A stretch of DNA of 64,000 nucleotides from Paenibacillus sp. MZ04-78.2 (GTDB taxonomy: Bacteria; Bacillota; Bacilli; Paenibacillales; NBRC-103111): assembly GCF_024213375.1 (NCBI RefSeq), contig NZ_JANAVJ010000001.1:124001-188000 (forward strand), written 5' to 3'. The notes below the pieces were generated by a model. The model was given only the letters and a program-made list of their open reading frames with translations. It made no database searches and was not told where the DNA came from. Of the stretch, positions 7,859 through 15,838 are shown in pieces. The position numbers were made by a program, and so were the translations under genes. The stretch's first letter is position 1; the number at the start of each line of letters is the position of its first letter.

Positions 7859-8998
7859 CTAGCCGGCTTCCGTTTCGCCCGGCTTCATCACGACGGAGCC
7901 GATGCCGAGCAGCACCACAGCGAAGAGTCCCAGCACGCCCAGATGCATGGCGACATCTCCCAGCCCTTGACCCGAGCCGAGCCGGTGAATGGCCTCGATC
8001 GCCCAGGTTTGCGGCACGAAATTGGCCAGCTTCTGCATGAACTCGGGCATGATCCATACCGGCCAGAAGCAGCCGCCCAGCATGCAGGTCGGCGTAGTTA
8101 CTATCGCGTTGACGGCGCCGATATTTTTACTGTTGCGAACCAATCCGGCCACTGCGCTGCCGATACCCATCACGGCGAGCAGAAAGCACTCCATCACTAG
8201 CAGATGGGGCATGAACGGCAGCCCATACGAAAAGTTCATCCCATACCGTGTAAACCCCAGTACAAGCACGATTTGCAGTGTGCCGACCGCGAAGCTGCCG
8301 AGGAAGTTGCCGAGCATGATTTCGTAGGCGGGGACGGGAGCCGTAAAGATTCGGGTCATCGTTTTTTGTTTCCGGTCTTCGACCATAATAGAAACGGAAT
8401 TGTTTACCAATCCCATGAGAAAAATGAGCAGGATGCCTGTGGCCAATCCAAGCGCCGGGCTGGCATACGAGCCGAAATCGGTACGGATGGCACGCACCTG
8501 ATGCTTCTCCGCCTGCTCCAGCATTTGACCCAATCGATCGCCGGGCTGATCGGAAGCTTTCAGCATTCGGATCGCGTTATTCACCCGCTGAATCGTGTGG
8601 TCCAAGCTCATCCGCAGCGTGAAGGACGCTTCGCTCATCGCCAGCTCCAGCTGCTCCGCGCGAACAGCCCGGCCTTCCATTAAGCTCTGGGAGAAACCGG
8701 CCGGAATGATAAAGGCAGCGACCGCTTTACGTTCGGTGACCGCCTCCCTCAGCGACTCGGGAGAGGCCGCTGCCGATAACCGGTACCTGCCTGTAAGCTC
8801 GAGCTCCCGCACCACATGCCCTCCGACGGGACCTTCGTCCAAGTTTAGATAACAGATAGCCGCCTGCTTGTCTTGGTGCTCCACGGTCCAGATAATGAGC
8901 GAAACAAGCAGAGCCGGGGCAACGATAAACAACAGAAAACCTCTCCAGTTTCCGATCGTCCTTTTGATTAAATTCACGGCAATGAACAAACTATTCAT
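7859..8998 (-). CDS. ABC-2 type permease, LnrN-like
   Basis: A 379-aa ABC-2 permease with the classical layout: a first helix near residues 15-40, a large external loop (~40-180), then five hydrophobic segments (LGLATGILLIFLMGLV, FLGSFAVGTLQIVLVLGF, a LLVMECFLLAVMGIG stretch and others). The length and order after an ATPase and another permease resemble B. subtilis LnrN (YfiN), part of a linearmycin-resistance exporter. The start is ATG 8998, overlapping the stop of the upstream permease frame by 8 nt, so translation is probably coupled. The loss of reading frame in the upstream partner could reduce its expression. Substrate is not readable; a lipid-like or membrane-active compound is an inference by analogy. 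Confidence 0.85.
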   Translation of the reverse strand: MNSLFIAVNLIKRTIGNWRGFLLFIVAPALLVSLIIWTVEHQDKQAAICYLNLDEGPVGGHVVRELELTGRYRLSAAASPESLREAVTERKAVAAFIIPAGFSQSLMEGRAVRAEQLELAMSEASFTLRMSLDHTIQRVNNAIRMLKASDQPGDRLGQMLEQAEKHQVRAIRTDFGSYASPALGLATGILLIFLMGLVNNSVSIMVEDRKQKTMTRIFTAPVPAYEIMLGNFLGSFAVGTLQIVLVLGFTRYGMNFSYGLPFMPHLLVMECFLLAVMGIGSAVAGLVRNSKNIGAVNAIVTTPTCMLGGCFWPVWIMPEFMQKLANFVPQTWAIEAIHRLGSGQGLGDVAMHLGVLGLFAVVLLGIGSVVMKPGETEAG

Positions 8999-10191
8999 GG
9001 TATCCCACCTTCCGGTACGCCATGAAAGCAACGGCTGCCAATGCGGAAGCGATCGCAGCCAAAACCTTTACGTAGTGCAGGACAAGCTGCGTATCTCCAT
9101 CCAGCATCAATTCCAGCAGACTTCGGTTTGCCCAATGGTTCACGGTGAATTCCGCGATCTGTACCAGTTCTCCGTTCACTTCCAAGTCTAATCCTCCGCT
9201 TAAAATGGTCATGAGAAAAATGACGATTTGCAAAGCCATCGACACCGACTTTACATTGCGGCAGAACAATGAGGCTAACATCGCCAGCGCCATCGAAACC
9301 AGCGTGACGGCCAGGCATACCGCCAGAATGATCACCGGGCGGTCTCCCCAGTAGACGCCGTAGACGTGGTGCGTCACCCCGATAATGACAAGCGCCTGCA
9401 TTAAGATCAGCAGGCCGTTCCCCAGCATTTTGCCGAATACGATCTGGTTCATCGTCACAGGCATGGAGCGGAGTCTGAGCATCGTATGGTCCTCGCGCTC
9501 GCTCACGAGACTGATGGCTGCCACCGTCCCGGCAAACATCATGAACATGACCAGCATCGATACGGCATAATACTGAAGCGCCGTGTACTCCTTGCCCTTG
9601 TTTCCCAGCTTGCCCATCGCGACGAACGAATCCGAAGCGCCGGCATAGCCGGACGCATCCGCCGGCATAGCCGGACGCATCCGCCGGCATAGCCTTTGCG
9701 GCCTGCGGCCCCAAAGTCAGGACGGCGGCCTGCACGCTGTTCGCATAGGCGAGATAGCTTTCCAGCGCCGTTTCGGCGATCAGATTCTTCCCCAGGTCTT
9801 TCCCCGCAATAAGCTCCCATGAAGCAGGTTGTCCGTGCAGCAAAGCTTCCCCGAACCCTGCGGGCACGATCAGCCCGTATTCGGCTCTTCCCTCTTGAAG
9901 CGCACGCACCGCTTCTTCGCGGCCGGGAAATTCCCGCACTTGGAGAATTTCCCTGGTTTTCGGGTAGTCCAGATAGGCTTTGATCCGCTCGGTCCACAGG
10001 CTCTGATCCTGATTCGCCATGGCGACCTTCACAGGGCTCAGCTTAACATCCCCCGTTTTAATCTCCTCCGATAGCGCTGTGCCCAGAATGAAGATAAGCA
10101 CCAGCGGCAGCAGAAACAAATCGAGTATTACCCCTTTGGTGCGGCTAAACTGCAGGAGCTGGTAACCGGCTACGATCCATAAAATGCGCAT
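8991..10191 (-). pseudogene. ABC-2 type permease, LnrM-like, frameshifted by a 22-nt tandem repeat
   Basis: The frame from ATG 10191 (GGGGGAGAGG upstream) encodes the first helix and external loop of an ABC-2 permease up to QAAKAMPADASGYAG. There it enters a 22-nt tandem repeat and shifts into an Arg/Cys-rich nonsense frame that stays open to 8995. The true C-terminal half (ASDSFVAMGKLGNKGKEY, then five membrane segments to YRKVGYHE) is in another frame ending at 8991. Removing exactly one 22-nt unit joins the halves into a 392-aa protein, about the length of B. subtilis LnrM. As written the gene is broken, leaving the exporter with one good permease. It could be true decay, a slippage switch or an assembly error. 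Confidence 0.8.
9639..9694. repeat. 22-nt tandem repeat (2.5 copies) inside the LnrM-like gene
   Basis: Two full copies of a 22-nt unit (9639-9660 and 9661-9682) plus 12 nt of a third (9683-9694). The copies are identical; the unit begins GCCGGCATAGCC on the plus strand. Because 22 is not a multiple of 3, each gain or loss changes the reading frame. Loss of one copy restores the permease frame. Confidence 0.95.
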
Positions 10192-10202
10192 ATCCTCTCC
10201 CC

Positions 10203-11138
10203 CTAGTCCCGAAGCGTCCGTCCGGTCAAGCACAGGAACAGCGCCTCCAGGTCCGGTTCCAAGCGGGTTAGCGATTGAATAACGACTTGGTGCTTCGATA
10301 AAATAAACAAAATGTCCTGCAGCGAATTGGGTGAGGAAGGCAGATAAATTTCGATCGTCCGGTCGTCCCTCGCCACTTGCCGGATGCGCGGATGCGCCTG
10401 TAGCTCGGCCACGGCCTCATCCTTGACCTCCGCGACTTTGACGATCAGCTTCTCATCCGAGGAGACGAGCGCCCGCAAATCCTCCTGTGTGCCGCAGGCG
10501 ATCAAGTGGCCGTGATCGATAATCCCGACCCGCGTGCTGATCGCGGCAACCTCCTCCATATGATGGCTCGTATAAATGACGGTCGAGCCCATCTGATTCA
10601 GCTTGCGGACCGAATCGAGAATATGATTGCGGGATTGCGGGTCGATCGCGACCGTCGGCTCGTCCATGATGATGAGCTTCGGCCGGTGCATGATCGCGCA
10701 CGCGATGTTTAGCCGCCGTTTCATCCCTCCCGAATAAGTGCCGGACTTCTCGCCCTGACGGTCCGACAGCCCTACGAAGTCCAGCGCTTCCTGCACCCGC
10801 TTGCGCAGCAGCTCCCCCCGCAGACCGTACAGCTTGCCGAAAAACGTGACGTTTTCCTGCGCCGTCAAGTTTTCGTAGATCGCGAGCTCCTGCGGCACGA
10901 GTCCGATCCTTCGCTTGATCTCCAGCGGACTGGCAGCAACGGAAATACCATCAATTCGCATGACCCCTTGATCGATTTTGAGCAGCCCGCAGAGCATTTT
11001 AATTGTGGTGCTTTTCCCGGCGCCGTTCGGTCCGAGCAGACCGAATACTTCCCCTTGCCGGATGCTTAAATTCAAATGATCTACGGAAATATTGCCGCCA
11101 AACCGTTTGACGACATCTTTGATCTCGATAAATGACAC
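10203..11138 (-). CDS. ABC transporter ATP-binding protein, LnrL-like
   Basis: A 311-aa ABC ATPase. Seen: Walker A GPNGAGKST near residue 35, Q-loop VPQELAIYE near 82, signature YSGGMKRR near 135, Walker B LIIMDEPT near 155, and the switch His in YTSHHMEE near 190, followed by a ~90-residue C-terminal extension typical of ABC-2 drug exporters. Same length as B. subtilis LnrL (YfiL). It starts at GTG 11138 with AAGGAG upstream and is first in the operon before the two permeases. It is divergent from the sensor kinase, with a shared inverted repeat between them, so induction by that two-component system is likely. Confidence 0.9.
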   Translation of the reverse strand: MSFIEIKDVVKRFGGNISVDHLNLSIRQGEVFGLLGPNGAGKSTTIKMLCGLLKIDQGVMRIDGISVAASPLEIKRRIGLVPQELAIYENLTAQENVTFFGKLYGLRGELLRKRVQEALDFVGLSDRQGEKSGTYSGGMKRRLNIACAIMHRPKLIIMDEPTVAIDPQSRNHILDSVRKLNQMGSTVIYTSHHMEEVAAISTRVGIIDHGHLIACGTQEDLRALVSSDEKLIVKVAEVKDEAVAELQAHPRIRQVARDDRTIEIYLPSSPNSLQDILFILSKHQVVIQSLTRLEPDLEALFLCLTGRTLRD

Positions 11139-11210
11139 GGTCGTACGCTCCTTGTAAGGTGATATGCTTTGATTGTATTGTACCGCCCTTCAAGGTGCGA
11201 AAACAGGTCG

Positions 11211-11239
11211 CTTTCGTCATTTGTTGGAAATGACGAAAG
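11211..11239. promoter_or_regulatory. 12-bp inverted repeat, candidate response-regulator operator
   Basis: A perfect inverted repeat, CTTTCGTCATTT (11211-11222), a 5-nt spacer GTTGG, then AAATGACGAAAG (11228-11239). It lies between the divergent ABC operon and the sensor kinase gene. For the ABC operon, a TACAAT-type -10 lies at 11182-11177 with no good -35. For the kinase, TATAAT lies at 11261-11266, also with a poor -35. Weak -35 boxes beside a dyad fit activator-dependent promoters. Confidence 0.65.
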
Positions 11240-11288
11240 TCATGAAGGTCTACCTTATGTTATAATCGCATATGGAGGCGTATAAGGG

Positions 11289-12416
11289 ATGCTGTTACTG
11301 CTCCGATACATACTGATTCTTTTTCCCGCCGTCAGCACGGCATATATGCTGCCGCTCGAACAAAGCGGACAGCTCGCTTTCTATACGCTGGTCCTGCTTG
11401 CCGTTGCGGAAATAAGCCGCTCATGGCTGCCGGGGCGGGCACAGAACTTGGCGGCTGCGGCCGAAATGCTGTTCGTCACCTGGCTCAGTCTGCAAATGGA
11501 AGGAATGATGTTCGCCTGCCACTACTCCACATTGACGGCTTATATGCTGAAGGAGCGGTCGGGACTGCGTTGGTTTCTGCTTGCGCTGCAGGCTCTGCTT
11601 TTGAATGTTTCGCTTACTGAACATCCCGATATGGAGCTGAAGCTCACGGCCAATCTGCTGCTTGCCACCGGAGCGCTGCTGCTGTACGGTTGGGCGGAAA
11701 CCGGCGACCGGAAGCGGGAGCTGGAGCAGGTGTACGACGAATTGCGAAGCAAAGCCTATGAGCTCGATGCCACCCGCAGAAGACTTGTCGAATACGCCGG
11801 CAAGGTGGAACAGTTGGCCCAGACGGAGGAGCGGACCCGCATCTCGCACGAAATTCACGACGATCTCGGGCATAAGCTGATCCGGCTGAAAATGATGCTG
11901 GAAGCGATCATCCGGATTTCGCCTGGGCAGCCGGAGAAAGGCATGGAGATGACCCGGATCGTCCGGGATCAACTGACGGAAGCGATGGATACGCTGCGGC
12001 GGACGGTCCGGCGGATGAAGCCGCCGGAGGAGGAGGGGCAGAGCTTCTCGCTAACTCGGCTGATCGAGGACTTCGCAGCCGATCCGCAGCTTCAAATTCG
12101 CTGCGAAATCGCCGGCATGCCGCGCCCGCTCTATCCGAGTCTTGAAATCGTGCTTTACCGGAATGCTCAAGAAGCCGTGACCAACGCACTTCGTCACGGA
12201 CAGGCTACCGAGGTGCTTATCGAGCTGAGCTTCGATGCGTCCAACGTCTCCATGACCGTTTCCAATAACGGGACGCTGCCGGATTTGACCGGTATGAGCA
12301 AAGGAATCGGGCTCAGCGGCATGGAGGAACGGACGCGACTGGTAGGCGGAGAGCTGCGCATCGAAACCGACGGCCGGTTCGCCGTCACGACCTGCGTGCC
12401 GACACCTGGCTCGTAA
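11289..12416 (+). CDS. Sensor histidine kinase, NarL/DesK type (LnrJ-like)
   Basis: A 375-aa membrane kinase. About five hydrophobic segments fill residues 1-135, joined by very short loops, so the sensor is probably intramembrane. A helical linker (ELEQVYDELRSKAYELDATR) leads to the HisKA_3 dimerisation helix RISHEIHDDLGHKLI, with the phospho-accepting His near residue 190. The HATPase domain shows RNAQEAVTNALRHG (N box) near 297 and KGIGLSGMEERT (G box) near 340. The start is ATG 11289 with GGAGG 10 nt upstream. It is paired with the response regulator 47 nt downstream and divergent from the ABC exporter. Intramembrane kinases beside drug exporters usually sense the exported, membrane-active drug. 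Confidence 0.92.
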   Translation: MLLLLRYILILFPAVSTAYMLPLEQSGQLAFYTLVLLAVAEISRSWLPGRAQNLAAAAEMLFVTWLSLQMEGMMFACHYSTLTAYMLKERSGLRWFLLALQALLLNVSLTEHPDMELKLTANLLLATGALLLYGWAETGDRKRELEQVYDELRSKAYELDATRRRLVEYAGKVEQLAQTEERTRISHEIHDDLGHKLIRLKMMLEAIIRISPGQPEKGMEMTRIVRDQLTEAMDTLRRTVRRMKPPEEEGQSFSLTRLIEDFAADPQLQIRCEIAGMPRPLYPSLEIVLYRNAQEAVTNALRHGQATEVLIELSFDASNVSMTVSNNGTLPDLTGMSKGIGLSGMEERTRLVGGELRIETDGRFAVTTCVPTPGS

Positions 12417-12463
12417 GGGACATCGACCAAAGATTTAACCACGAGGAGGCGGGTAAACCTATC

Positions 12464-13150
12464 ATGATTCGAGTATTGATTGTTGACGACGACCCGTTTA
12501 TCCGCGAAAGCATGAAAATGATTTTGGAGCTAGACCCGGAATTACGCGTTGTGGGAGCATGCGGAGACGGAAACGAAGCCCACCGCTTTTTTACCGACGG
12601 ACAAACCGCCGATGTCGTGCTGATGGATATCCGCATGCCTAACGGCTCCGGGGTTGAAGGCACGCTGAACATCAAACGGGCGTCGCCCGATACCCGCGTG
12701 CTCATTTTGACGACCTTCGACGACGACGATTATATTATCGAGGCGCTGCGCAATGGCGCAAACGGCTACCTGCTCAAAAATATTTCGCCGGATGGGATCG
12801 TGCATGGTATTAAAACGGTCCACCAAGGCAACTGGCTCATCCACCCGGATATTGCCCGCAAGCTGACGAGCTGGATTCATCCCCAGTCTTCCGCGCAAGC
12901 GAGGGCGGCTTCAGAACAAGTGACGCAGAGCCGTAAGGACCCTTTCGCGAGGTTCGAATCGTACGGCCTGACCCCTACGGAGAAGCAGGTAGTCGAGAAA
13001 ATCGCAGAAGGACTATCCAATAAAGAAATCGCCCAGGAATTGTTCCTGAGCGAAGGGACGATCAAAAATTACATATCGGAGATTTTGAGCAAGCTCGGCC
13101 TGAGGGACCGGACGCAAATTGCCATTCTCTATTGGAAACAACAAGATTAA
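12464..13150 (+). CDS. NarL/FixJ-type response regulator (LnrK-like)
   Basis: A 228-aa regulator. The receiver domain has the acidic pair near residues 8-10 (VDDD), the phospho-acceptor Asp in VVLMDIRMP near 54, and the conserved Lys in LLKN near 105. A ~40-residue linker leads to a LuxR-type helix-turn-helix (LTPTEKQVVEKIAEGLSNKE, then IAQELFLSEGTIKNYISEI). Such regulators dimerise on inverted repeats, and the dyad at 11211-11239 is the natural candidate site. It is co-transcribed with the kinase and overlaps the convergent downstream gene by 4 nt at the stops. Confidence 0.93.
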   Translation: MIRVLIVDDDPFIRESMKMILELDPELRVVGACGDGNEAHRFFTDGQTADVVLMDIRMPNGSGVEGTLNIKRASPDTRVLILTTFDDDDYIIEALRNGANGYLLKNISPDGIVHGIKTVHQGNWLIHPDIARKLTSWIHPQSSAQARAASEQVTQSRKDPFARFESYGLTPTEKQVVEKIAEGLSNKEIAQELFLSEGTIKNYISEILSKLGLRDRTQIAILYWKQQD

Positions 13151-14070
13151 CGAATGCCCCGTTTATTGGCTTCCTCCTGCAAATCGATGCGGTCGACCAT
13201 GTTGAGCGTATACCTGATCTCGGAGGAAGCGATGTCTCTCGTCAGCTTCAGACGACCCAGCATAAACCGTTTGACCATGCCTCCATTCGGGGGCGGAGTG
13301 CTGTTCGGAGCGATAGGGATCTGCACGGTTTCGTGGTACAAATAGTCGTATTCGTCCGTTTCCCCGCGCTTGTCGAGGATCACCGCTTTTTGATAGAACA
13401 CCATTTCCCCATACTTGATCATCTGCGAATTTTTGATGTACGTCCGCAGCGTTTCGATCTTTTTCGGACTGACTTCCCCGTTGATGATGTAATTGTCGCC
13501 ATTGGTGGCGTACACTTGCTCCGGGTTTTGCCGCCAGCGCTTCTTCAGCTCCTGCTCACTGATGTATACCACACCGGTCAGGCGCTCACGCGCTTTCTTC
13601 AAGCCGCTCATATCGATGCCCATCCGTTTGACGTCGATTTCCCGGTAATACGGGACATAGGCGGACAAGTTCTTCTTATTGTACGTGAGCAGCATCGGGT
13701 ACTCGGCCCCAAGGTATTTGAGTCGGATCGAGTACGGGTCGGACAGTTCGATCGATTCGTATTCCTGATTTGAATCCTCCGTCTTCTGCTCGGAATTGAT
13801 CCGGCTGTTGATGTAGATCGTCTTCGTATCTTCCCGCCAGAGCAGGTTGGCGCCAAGCAGCCGGGTCAAATCGGCCAGCGGCAGGTAGCTCTTGTCCTTG
13901 TACACCAGCGGCGATTCCGACAGCTTGACGGGCTCCCCGTCCAGCACGAGGTTGAAATCGGGACGCAGGTAAGCGTCCACCCGCTGCAAAACGTCCTCGG
14001 CGTAAACGCCGGCGGCGAACGCTCCGCTAATGATCGCGGCAAGCACCGTGACTCGCTTCATTCGCTTCAT
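13147..14070 (-). CDS. Secreted protein with copper-amine-oxidase N-terminal-like (stalk) domain
   Basis: A 307-aa protein. MKRMKRVTVLAAIISGAFAAG forms a signal peptide ending near VYAED. Residues ~35-85 (NLVLDGEPVKLSESPLVYKD, SYLPLADLTRLLGANLLW) match the copper amine oxidase N-terminal-like domain common in Paenibacillus exported proteins, where it acts as a structural module rather than an enzyme. The remaining ~220 residues, including YISEQELKKRW, are not recognised; a proline-rich patch (NSTPPPNGG) lies near the end. The start is ATG 14070 with GGTGTGAG upstream. No catalytic domain is visible. Convergent with the response regulator. Function unknown. Confidence 0.75.
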   Translation of the reverse strand: MKRMKRVTVLAAIISGAFAAGVYAEDVLQRVDAYLRPDFNLVLDGEPVKLSESPLVYKDKSYLPLADLTRLLGANLLWREDTKTIYINSRINSEQKTEDSNQEYESIELSDPYSIRLKYLGAEYPMLLTYNKKNLSAYVPYYREIDVKRMGIDMSGLKKARERLTGVVYISEQELKKRWRQNPEQVYATNGDNYIINGEVSPKKIETLRTYIKNSQMIKYGEMVFYQKAVILDKRGETDEYDYLYHETVQIPIAPNSTPPPNGGMVKRFMLGRLKLTRDIASSEIRYTLNMVDRIDLQEEANKRGIR

Positions 14071-14159
14071 CTCACACCCATACCTTTCTATAAAATAGGA
14101 AAAATGTGGTCTGCTTCTACCATTCGACAAAAGACCGCAAATTCCTGCAAAATTTATAG

Positions 14160-14187
14160 TTGACAATACACCTAATTCCTATAAAAT
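14160..14187 (+). promoter_or_regulatory. Promoter of the sulfonate/taurine-type importer operon
   Basis: TTGACA (14160-14165), a 16-nt spacer and TAAAAT (14182-14187), followed by a ~55-nt leader to the first gene. The -10 lies inside TTCCTATAAAATAAG; a near copy, TTTCTATAAAATAGG, lies at 14085-14099 just before the divergent stalk-domain gene, so one regulator might control both. Confidence 0.55.
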
Positions 14188-14243
14188 AAGTTGGTATAGT
14201 TGATTATGCGTTTTCTCATGTCTCTTCGAGGAGAGTGAACCCA

Positions 14244-15083
14244 TTGATTGAAATCAAAGACGTCAGCAAGACGTTCCATCAGCGTACCGGCGGCAGCTTT
14301 ACCGCTATTGACAACGTTTCCCTGACGATCCGCAAGGGCGAATTCGTCTCGCTGCTCGGCCCGTCGGGATGCGGTAAATCCACGCTGCTCAATCTGGTCG
14401 CCGGCCTGGAGCAAGCGGAGCAGGGAACCATTACGGTGAACGGCAAGCCCTGCAATGCGCCGGGGCCCGACCGCGTCGTCGTCTTTCAGGAACATGCCTT
14501 GTTCCCGTGGCTGACGGTGCTGGATAACGTCGCGTTCGGACTGAAGCAAAAGGGCATCGGCAAAAAGGAACGCGAAGCGCTGGCGATGGAGCAGATCAAA
14601 GCGGTGCATTTGAGCAAATTCGTGGACCGCTATCCGCACGAGCTGTCGGGCGGCATGAAACAGCGGGCAGCCATTGCCCGGGCGCTGGCGATGGACCCGG
14701 AAATTTTGTTGATGGATGAGCCTTTTGCGGCACTGGACGAACAGACGCGGCTCATATTGCATAAGGAGCTTGAAGAAATTTGGATGAGGACACGCAAAAC
14801 GATCCTGTTCATTACGCATAACATCCGCGAAGCCGTCATCTTGTCGGACCGCGTGCTGGTCATGTCGACCCGCCCTGGAAAGATCAAGAAGGAATTCGCC
14901 GTTCAGGCGGCGCGTCCGCGCGATTACGCCGACTCCGTCCTGCACCACGTGGAAGCCAGCATTATGGATGCGCTGGCTGACGAGCTGGAAAAAGTGGTAA
15001 AGGAGGAGATGGGCGATGAGTACAGCATTAAGAAGGGGCCTCTTCCTGGTTCTGCTCTTGATAGCGTGGGAAGCGGGATTTAG
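14244..15083 (+). CDS. ABC importer ATP-binding protein, SsuB/TauB type
   Basis: A 279-aa ATPase of the nitrate/sulfonate/taurine import family. Seen: Walker A GPSGCGKST near residue 40, the family-typical Q-loop VVFQEHALFPWLTVLDNVAF, signature LSGGMKQR near 135, Walker B ILLMDEPFAALDEQTR and switch His FITHNIREA near 190. A GTG at 14235 is nearly on top of the ribosome binding site GAGGAG (14228-14233), so TTG 14244, about 10 nt away, is the likelier start. The 3' end overlaps the permease gene by 68 nt. It energises uptake of a small organosulfur- or nitrate-like substrate. Confidence 0.9.
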   Translation: MIEIKDVSKTFHQRTGGSFTAIDNVSLTIRKGEFVSLLGPSGCGKSTLLNLVAGLEQAEQGTITVNGKPCNAPGPDRVVVFQEHALFPWLTVLDNVAFGLKQKGIGKKEREALAMEQIKAVHLSKFVDRYPHELSGGMKQRAAIARALAMDPEILLMDEPFAALDEQTRLILHKELEEIWMRTRKTILFITHNIREAVILSDRVLVMSTRPGKIKKEFAVQAARPRDYADSVLHHVEASIMDALADELEKVVKEEMGDEYSIKKGPLPGSALDSVGSGI

Positions 15084-15780
15084 AATATTCGACTGGGGCT
15101 GGAAGTTCCCTTCCGTCACCCAGACGGCTCAAGCGTTCTACGACGGCTTCGTTCACGGCCAACTGCTTGAAGCGACGTTTCAAAGCCTGAAACGGCTGCT
15201 GCTCGCGTTCGCCGTCTCGATTCTGGTCGGCACGGTGCTCGGCTTCCTGTTCGCCCGGTACCGTCTGATCGACGACACGATCGGCTTTCTAGTTGTGGCG
15301 CTGCAGACGATTCCGAGTATCGCCTGGCTGCCTTTTGCCATCATCTGGTTCGGCATGAACGATTTTTCGGTAATATTCATCACCACGCTAGGCGCCACAT
15401 GGACGATGGCGATGGCCAGCCGGACCGGGATCAAAAATATCCCTTCGATTTATATCAAGGCCGCGCAAACGATGGGAACCGGCGACGGCATGCGCATGTT
15501 TTACCAGATCATGGTCCCCGCCGCGTTCCCTTATCTGATTACCGGCGTTCGCGTCGCCTGGGCTTTTGCCTGGCGGGCGCTTGTCGCAGGCGAGCTGATC
15601 GCCAAAGGCGTCGGCCTCGGACAGCTGCTGCAGGACGGCCGCAATCTCGCGGATACGGCGCTTATGCTCTGCATCGTGATCATCATCGCCGTGCTCGGCA
15701 CGGTGTCCGACCATTTTTGCTTCAAGCGGCTTGAGGATAAGCTATTGCTGCGCTACGGATTAATCAGCGGCAAAAAATAA
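15016..15780 (+). CDS. ABC importer permease, SsuC/TauC type
   Basis: A 254-aa inner-membrane permease with about six hydrophobic segments (LFLVLLLIAWEAGF, LLLAFAVSILVGTVLGFLF, VIFITTLGATWTMAMA, MLCIVIIIAVLGTV and others). The cytoplasmic EAA-type loop that contacts the ATPase is at MVPAAFPYLITGVRVAWAF, residues ~160-180. AGGAGG precedes ATG 15016, inside the ATPase gene (68-nt overlap), implying translational coupling. Family members move aliphatic sulfonates, taurine, nitrate or thiamine precursors; the substrate is set by the binding protein next door. Confidence 0.92.
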   Translation: MSTALRRGLFLVLLLIAWEAGFRIFDWGWKFPSVTQTAQAFYDGFVHGQLLEATFQSLKRLLLAFAVSILVGTVLGFLFARYRLIDDTIGFLVVALQTIPSIAWLPFAIIWFGMNDFSVIFITTLGATWTMAMASRTGIKNIPSIYIKAAQTMGTGDGMRMFYQIMVPAAFPYLITGVRVAWAFAWRALVAGELIAKGVGLGQLLQDGRNLADTALMLCIVIIIAVLGTVSDHFCFKRLEDKLLLRYGLISGKK

Positions 15781-15838
15781 TCAATCGGGGGCAGTACGGC
15801 CGAACGGTCGGTGCTAAACAAAGGAGAGAAACGGCACG

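Noticed and set aside
8995-10191. Reading the frameshifted permease frame as one intact 398-aa protein
   Set aside because: After the 22-nt repeat the frame becomes Arg/Cys-rich without membrane segments, while the proper C-terminal helices are in the other frame.
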